Shown piece by piece: positions 14,751 to 18,675 of a stretch of 18,675 bases of DNA. This DNA comes from Cryomorphaceae bacterium. Lineage in GTDB: Bacteria > Bacteroidota > Bacteroidia > Flavobacteriales > Crocinitomicaceae. The position numbers were made by a program, and so were the translations under genes. The DNA lies in the NCBI GenBank assembly GCA_021298235.1, contig JAJTDX010000052.1:1-18675 (forward strand). Reading direction: 5' to 3'. Within the stretch, counting starts at the first letter, position 1. Each line of letters begins with the position of its first letter. The notes under the pieces are model-generated. The model saw nothing but the letters and a program-made list of their open reading frames with translations. It searched no databases and was not told the origin of the DNA.

Positions 14751-16846
14751 TCAATCACAATACGACTGGTATAATTTTTACCCTCGAAATGAACATTCAT
14801 TAGATAAACTCCTTTCGATAGAGAAGTTCCGTCCACAGAGAATTTATTCAATCCTTCATGATGATCCACCGTATGCTTGTAAACACGTTGTCCGATCAAA
14901 TTAAGCATTTCAACATACAACGTTCCATTGTAATTGGTAGTAAATTGAACATTGAACTGGCCATTGTTCGGATTTGGAGCTACTTTTAAAGAGCGCTGGA
15001 ATGGAATGTTCTCTACTACACCTGCACAACTTGCAACAACTGCTTGAACAGGCACAGATGGACTTTGACATGTACTATTAGTTGTCAATACTTCCCAATC
15101 GTAAAAGAAATAGTAATAAGATGCACCAGCAGAAGCACCAGTTATTTCTAACACCTCCGGAAGATCATAGGGGTACATTGCGCTGTTGTTGTTTCGGTAT
15201 AATCCGGAAGTCTGGATGTTTTTCCCAACTAATCGTAAGCTTGAATCCTGAGGGACAGAAAAATTTAGCTCAACACGACTTGCACCGGAAGGAACGGATG
15301 TAGTCATAGTGGAAAGCATCACTCCATTTCTGTCTTGAAGCTCTATGGTCACATTACCGGAAGATTGAGAATACAATAACACGGATTTAAGTGTAAAAGG
15401 AACGCGGCTATTGAAAATTTCATATTGATCCGAAGTAACATAGCCTCCACCTCCAATACCATTAGTATATGGCTCAGAATTGAGGGTATCATTGTAAGAA
15501 TCAGTATTCACCGCATAATATGTAGCACTTGAAGTCAAAACTGGCGTGACATATGAAGTTCCGGTACCGACTAACAAACCTGTTTCATCATACCATGTTA
15601 CATCTCCGCTGGCTTGTGCAGTCAATGTCATGGATCCAGAAATACAAACCGTGTCACCAGTCAAAACTGGAGCGGCGGGAGTTACCTCATTTACAACAAA
15701 AGGCTCTGAAGTTCCCGATCCACAATGGTTCGTAACCGTACATGTGTAAGATCCGGGTTGATCAACGGTAATTGACTGTGTAGTTGCACCATTGGACCAC
15801 AAGAAAGATGTACCTGCAGTTGAGGTAAGTGTAATCGACTGACCTGAACATAAGTTGTGTGAATTATCAGAAGATATCGTCGGTAAGGCTCCAGAACCTG
15901 CTGGCAACTGTTGTGTCAATGTCACCGGGACGGCAGTATAGTTATTGTCCTCTCTTTCTTCAAGAAAGATATCATTTTTGTCCACTTCCAAAACGATATA
16001 ATAGTCTCCATTACATGTGTTTGGAGGAAGATTGATCCACATTCCATCAAGATGCTTTCCATAAACATCTGTATAACCCGAAGAAATACCTTGCTCAACA
16101 ACCGAACAGTTGTAATTTCCACCTCCCAAGGCCCAGTTAGGAAAATCTACATTATACATCGTATTTCCACCCATGTAAACCGTATTTTCATCACGACAAT
16201 GTCCGTCGTATGTACTTCCAGCAGTACCGCACTGGCCGTAATCCATAAGACAAAAACCAATTTTAGCACCCGTACCTACAATTGGCCAATTAAGGGGATT
16301 TGGATCGCTTGTTTGAATTCTTAAGGTCATGACTGCCCAGTCATCCACATGGTTGTGCCCGTGAGCTGGGTGGTAAGTTACACTTCCGGCATACCTGTCA
16401 ACATAGGTCATTGCATTACCCTGCTTCTTGTATATCCGTTGAGTGATCAATTGCTTTGGATTCAAATACCCGTTCGGACATGTAAAAGCTCCACTTGAAG
16501 GCACATTAAATACGGTGTCGTTTCCACAAAGAAAAGTTCGATTACCACTATTATCCTGACCACGAACGGTGAAGGAACCATGTCCGATATTTGGAGTAGA
16601 ACCTGTTACTCTTAATCTTCCATCATCTGGACCCTGCCCAGTGTAATTTGTTCCGGCACCTGATTGTGGATATTCCGTAAAACCACCATTACTTATTCCT
16701 TTCCAGGATGCCGTAATATCCGGCAACAATAGGCAGTTTGAAGTCCCATCTTCACAAACACAGGAGGTTGCATTTGTTGTGGTACACTGTGCATTAGCAA
16801 CTTGAATACCCAACAAAAATAAAAGAGATGTAAATAATCTTTTCAT
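14747..16846 (-). CDS. Secreted lysyl-oxidase-like protein with Ig-like domains and T9SS sorting domain
   Basis: A 699-residue secreted protein. The signal peptide is about 1-19 (ending VANA). Residues about 40-310 form a lysyl oxidase domain, a copper amine oxidase that turns protein lysines into reactive aldehydes. The copper motif is H162-x-H164-x-H166 (AHGHNH). K195, four residues before C199 in AKIGFCLMD, and Y262 in TDVYGKHLDGMW align with the lysine and tyrosine that form the LTQ cofactor in human LOX. EEREDNNYTAVPV ends the domain. Ig-like repeats follow (about 320-388, with SFLWSNGATTQSI, and 390-445), then a beta-rich region (465-590). A type A T9SS sorting domain occupies about 618-699 (KVAPNPNNGQF to SRIVIE). 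It is upstream of, and coupled to, the propeller gene. Two animal LOX disulfides appear absent. Enzymatic activity is inferred; the substrate is unknown. Confidence 0.87.
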   Translation of the reverse strand: MKRLFTSLLFLLGIQVANAQCTTTNATSCVCEDGTSNCLLLPDITASWKGISNGGFTEYPQSGAGTNYTGQGPDDGRLRVTGSTPNIGHGSFTVRGQDNSGNRTFLCGNDTVFNVPSSGAFTCPNGYLNPKQLITQRIYKKQGNAMTYVDRYAGSVTYHPAHGHNHVDDWAVMTLRIQTSDPNPLNWPIVGTGAKIGFCLMDYGQCGTAGSTYDGHCRDENTVYMGGNTMYNVDFPNWALGGGNYNCSVVEQGISSGYTDVYGKHLDGMWINLPPNTCNGDYYIVLEVDKNDIFLEEREDNNYTAVPVTLTQQLPAGSGALPTISSDNSHNLCSGQSITLTSTAGTSFLWSNGATTQSITVDQPGSYTCTVTNHCGSGTSEPFVVNEVTPAAPVLTGDTVCISGSMTLTAQASGDVTWYDETGLLVGTGTSYVTPVLTSSATYYAVNTDSYNDTLNSEPYTNGIGGGGYVTSDQYEIFNSRVPFTLKSVLLYSQSSGNVTIELQDRNGVMLSTMTTSVPSGASRVELNFSVPQDSSLRLVGKNIQTSGLYRNNNSAMYPYDLPEVLEITGASAGASYYYFFYDWEVLTTNSTCQSPSVPVQAVVASCAGVVENIPFQRSLKVAPNPNNGQFNVQFTTNYNGTLYVEMLNLIGQRVYKHTVDHHEGLNKFSVDGTSLSKGVYLMNVHFEGKNYTSRIVIE

Positions 16847-16928
16847 TCATAGTAATTTTAGCATGACTGCCAAGTTACAATATTTTTTTTTACTGATTGA
16901 AATCATGTTATTATATTTTCACTCTGTT

Positions 16929-16936
16929 TATTTTTG
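16929..16936 (+). promoter_or_regulatory. -7 promoter box of the DUF983 gene
   Basis: TATTTTTG, an exact TAnnTTTG match, ends 5 bases before the ATG at 16942. There is no good -33; the nearest TTG (16897-16899) is 29 bases away. If used, the mRNA would have almost no leader. Confidence 0.35.
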
Positions 16937-16941
16937 ACTCC

Positions 16942-17349
16942 ATGTTTTCGAAGGGATCTAAACTTTACAGTATTTTCAGAAAAAAATGTCCTCAATGTCA
17001 TGAGGGTGATTTTTTTGTTTCGCACAGCTACGACCTAAGCAGAGTTGGAGACATCCATGAACATTGCAATTCATGTGGGTTGAAATATGAGCACGAACCA
17101 GGATTTTACTATGGTGCAATGTATGTTGCATACGGCCTAGGCGTAGCCCTTTTCGTGACACTGTGGACTTCTTTCAATTTATTTTTTGACAACATTTCAA
17201 TCGGCATAGAAATAGCTATCATTGTTCTTGCCGTTATTATTCTTGGGCCGGCCATGTATTCTCTGTCAAAGATTATTTGGGCAAATATGTTTATTTCATA
17301 CAGTCCCAAAGCATCTTCGAAGGATAATGACAATTCTGCAAACGGATAG
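16942..17349 (+). CDS. DUF983 family membrane protein with zinc-ribbon-like cysteines
   Basis: A 135-residue DUF983-type protein. It opens MFSKGSKLYSIFRKKCPQC; two cysteine pairs, C16-x2-C19 and C42-x2-C45, suggest a small zinc ribbon, with EHEPGFYYGAMY following. Two membrane segments lie at about 64-83 (GLGVALFVTLWTSFNLFF) and 86-108 (IGIEIAIIVLAVIILGPAMY). The tail is polar. The function of the family is unknown. The ATG at 16942 gives the family's usual start; a TTG at 16897 in the same frame adds an implausible hydrophobic leader and is rejected. It is divergent from the lysyl-oxidase gene and precedes the sulfotransferase-like gene, from which a 40-base gap with its own -7 box separates it. 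Confidence 0.85.
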   Translation: MFSKGSKLYSIFRKKCPQCHEGDFFVSHSYDLSRVGDIHEHCNSCGLKYEHEPGFYYGAMYVAYGLGVALFVTLWTSFNLFFDNISIGIEIAIIVLAVIILGPAMYSLSKIIWANMFISYSPKASSKDNDNSANG

Positions 17350-17378
17350 ATTTAATTTTATCTAATTTTGCATCCGTT
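17341..17378. promoter_or_regulatory. Inverted repeat containing the promoter box of the sulfotransferase-like gene
   Basis: AACGGAT (17341-17347) and ATCCGTT (17372-17378) are exact inverted copies. They enclose AGAT/ATCT (17348-17351, 17360-17363) and TAATTTTG (17363-17370), an exact -7 consensus 19 bases before the next ATG. The left arm overlaps the DUF983 stop codon. It may be an operator, a weak terminator, or both. Confidence 0.4.
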
Positions 17379-17389
17379 CAAGAAAACGT

Positions 17390-17938
17390 ATGTCAGAGAT
17401 AATTGTCGTTACAGGTTTGCCTCGTTCAGGCACATCACTCATGATGCAACTTCTAGAGAGTGCAGGTATTCCCATTTTAACGGATGGTTTGAGAAAAAGT
17501 GATATCAGCAATCCGGAGGGATATTACGAATATGAACCTGTCAAAGGAATTGTTAAAGACAATTCTTTTTTAAAAGGAGCCGAAGGAAAAGCAGTAAAAA
17601 TCGTTGCACCTCTTCCTATGTTTATGGATTCCACCCTATCCTATCGCGTGATTTTTATGCGCCGAGAAATCGACGAAGTGCTCCGTTCACAAGAAAAAAT
17701 GCTTAACAAAGACCAGTCTGCGGAACGCGAAAAATTCCGAATGATCTTCGAAGGTCATCTAAGTAAAACGTATGCATTTCTGGAAAAACATTCCATTCCA
17801 AGTTTGGATGTTCATTTTAAAGAACTAGTCCAAAATCCTGAAAAAGTGCTGAAAGAATGGAAAGAATTCCTCTCATTAGACACAGAAATGGATGTTTTGA
17901 TGAACGTGGTCAAACCTGATCTATACAGAAACCGATGA
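17390..17938 (+). CDS. Short sulfotransferase-like P-loop protein
   Basis: A 182-residue protein starting MSEIIVVTGLPRSGTSLMMQ. GLPRSGTS (9-16) is the loop that binds the 5'-phosphosulfate of PAPS in sulfotransferases. The later RVIFMRREIDEVLRSQEKML (about 86-105) matches the 3'-phosphate-binding region with its RxxxEVxxSQ pattern. No signal peptide or membrane segment is seen, so it is cytoplasmic or peripheral. It is shorter than most sulfotransferases (commonly 250 residues or more), but both cofactor regions are present, so it may be a compact subfamily rather than a truncation. The acceptor cannot be predicted. The stop overlaps the next small ORF (ATGA), and an alkaline-phosphatase-like gene follows, suggesting a shared pathway. 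Confidence 0.78.
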   Translation: MSEIIVVTGLPRSGTSLMMQLLESAGIPILTDGLRKSDISNPEGYYEYEPVKGIVKDNSFLKGAEGKAVKIVAPLPMFMDSTLSYRVIFMRREIDEVLRSQEKMLNKDQSAEREKFRMIFEGHLSKTYAFLEKHSIPSLDVHFKELVQNPEKVLKEWKEFLSLDTEMDVLMNVVKPDLYRNR

Positions 17939-18093
17939 AAGAAAAAAAAGAATTTAAAGTGACCGCAGAAGGTTCCCTAGGGATCCTGGCTTTGGGCGCT
18001 GCAGGAATCCGACTCTGGCGAAAAGCGATGGCGGAAAAAGAGAAGAATAAGGGAAAGACTAAGCGTTCAGAAAATGGCAAAAGAAAGAACTAA
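17935..18093 (+). CDS. 52-residue basic, probably membrane-anchored small protein
   Basis: A small ORF not matching any family I know. The product is MKEKKEFKVTAEG, then a short hydrophobic segment SLGILALGAAGIRLW (14-28), then a strongly basic tail rich in Lys, Arg and Asn. Support for coding is its position: its ATG overlaps the upstream stop (ATGA), and its last 20 bases overlap the start of the next gene, filling what would otherwise be a 135-base gap in a tight operon. It could be a single-pass anchor or accessory subunit for the neighbouring enzymes. It could also be a chance ORF, since it is short and lysine-rich codons are common here. Confidence 0.55.
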   Translation: MKEKKEFKVTAEGSLGILALGAAGIRLWRKAMAEKEKNKGKTKRSENGKRKN

Positions 18094-18675
18094 AAAAGTC
18101 CTGGTTATAGGTTGGGATGCCGCCGACTGGAAAGTAATTGAACCCCTCATGCAACAAGGCAAAATGCCTGCGTTGAAGAAATTCATGGAAGAAGGCGTTT
18201 ATGGTAGAATTCAAACGCTGGACCCACCCCTTTCCCCGATGCTATGGACATCTATTGCCACAGGATTTCGCGCTGATCGTCATGGAATTGGTGGTTTCAT
18301 AGAACCTCTTCCGGATGGTAGTGGACTACGTCCTGTTACCACAACTTCCAGAAAGGTAAAAGCAATTTGGAATATTCTGACCCAAGTCGGAAAACGAAGC
18401 AATGTCGTAGCATGGTGGCCCAGTAATCCTGCAGAACCCATCAACGGTGTTATGGTTTCTAATCTTTACCAAGTAGCAAACAAACCTCTGGGCAAAGAAT
18501 GGGAGATGCCGAAAGGGACCATACATCCTGAGTCAATGATCGACGAATTGAAAGACCTGCGCGTCCATCCTCAGGAAATTTCCATGAGCATGGCTGCCCC
18601 TTTCATTCCCGAACTTGCAAAAAACAAAGAACTCAAGAAAGAGAAACGATCCATTGGAATCGCTAAAGTGATCGC
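18074..18675 (+). CDS. Alkaline-phosphatase-superfamily hydrolase (type I phosphodiesterase/pyrophosphatase-like), 3' part outside window
   Basis: The first 200 codons of a probably much longer protein. It starts MAKERTKKVLVIGWDAADWK, where the aspartate-rich IGWDAADW is a metal-binding site of the superfamily. PPLSPMLWTSIATG near residues 50-63 supplies the Thr/Ser nucleophile, followed by RHGIGGF. Members hydrolyse phosphate, phosphodiester or sulfate esters, or transfer phospho-groups; the subtype cannot be fixed from this part. No signal peptide is visible at the chosen start. The ATG at 18074 lies inside the end of the 52-codon ORF (20-base overlap). The pairing with a sulfotransferase-like gene suggests work on a sulfated or phosphorylated lipid or glycan, which is inference. 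Confidence 0.8.
   Translation, partial: MAKERTKKVLVIGWDAADWKVIEPLMQQGKMPALKKFMEEGVYGRIQTLDPPLSPMLWTSIATGFRADRHGIGGFIEPLPDGSGLRPVTTTSRKVKAIWNILTQVGKRSNVVAWWPSNPAEPINGVMVSNLYQVANKPLGKEWEMPKGTIHPESMIDELKDLRVHPQEISMSMAAPFIPELAKNKELKKEKRSIGIAKVI

Noticed and set aside
15911..16324. Open frame of 137 codons on the plus strand inside the lysyl-oxidase gene
   Set aside because: It is antisense to the catalytic domain, with a product rich in Thr, Ile and Ser that shows no family motif and no promoter.
16897..16941. Upstream TTG start for the DUF983 protein
   Set aside because: It would add a hydrophobic leader not expected in the family and would run through the best -7 box.
1..18675. Mobile element, prophage, CRISPR array or tRNA
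   Set aside because: No transposase, integrase or phage gene, no regularly spaced repeats and no tRNA cloverleaf were seen; all longer stretches are explained by housekeeping or surface genes.

Overview
The window looks like a chromosomal piece of a Bacteroidota bacterium, most likely a flavobacterium-like gliding or surface-spreading relative. This rests on gldF/gldG gliding genes, two proteins ending in type A type IX secretion (T9SS) sorting domains, a fused CcsBA cytochrome c synthase, a bacillithiol gene (bshB1), and promoter boxes fitting the Bacteroidota TAnnTTTG -7 consensus rather than the E. coli one. I cannot name the genus. I see no rRNA, tRNA, CRISPR array, insertion sequence or phage gene, and no gene-free stretch longer than 300 bases.

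Left part (1-3885, all minus strand): gldG (cut by the window edge) and gldF form an operon read leftwards. Next come a cold-shock protein gene with its own promoter and terminator, a small ABM-fold monooxygenase, and a SAM hydroxide adenosyltransferase gene broken by an internal out-of-frame deletion.

Middle (3988-11055, mostly plus): phoH, purC and a CoA-binding protein form a tight operon with two TTG starts. A minus-strand Hsp20 gene with its own promoter and terminator follows. Then the 1058-residue ccsBA and bshB1 are read together; they serve cytochrome c maturation and bacillithiol synthesis.

Right-middle (11064-13467): a minus-strand cysteine desulfurase and a small coiled-coil protein. 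The latter is divergent from a Crp/Fnr regulator with an N-terminal cysteine cluster. The divergent gap holds a 13-bp imperfect inverted repeat followed by T8.

Right part (13506-18675): a minus-strand two-gene operon encodes a secreted lysyl-oxidase-like enzyme, with copper histidines and both LTQ cofactor residues conserved, and a seven-bladed Reg_prop propeller; both end in T9SS sorting domains. This is the most interesting system here: a candidate surface protein-oxidising or cross-linking module. On the plus strand follow a DUF983 protein, a short sulfotransferase-like protein, a 52-codon membrane-anchor-like ORF joined to its neighbours by overlaps, and the start of an alkaline-phosphatase-superfamily hydrolase.
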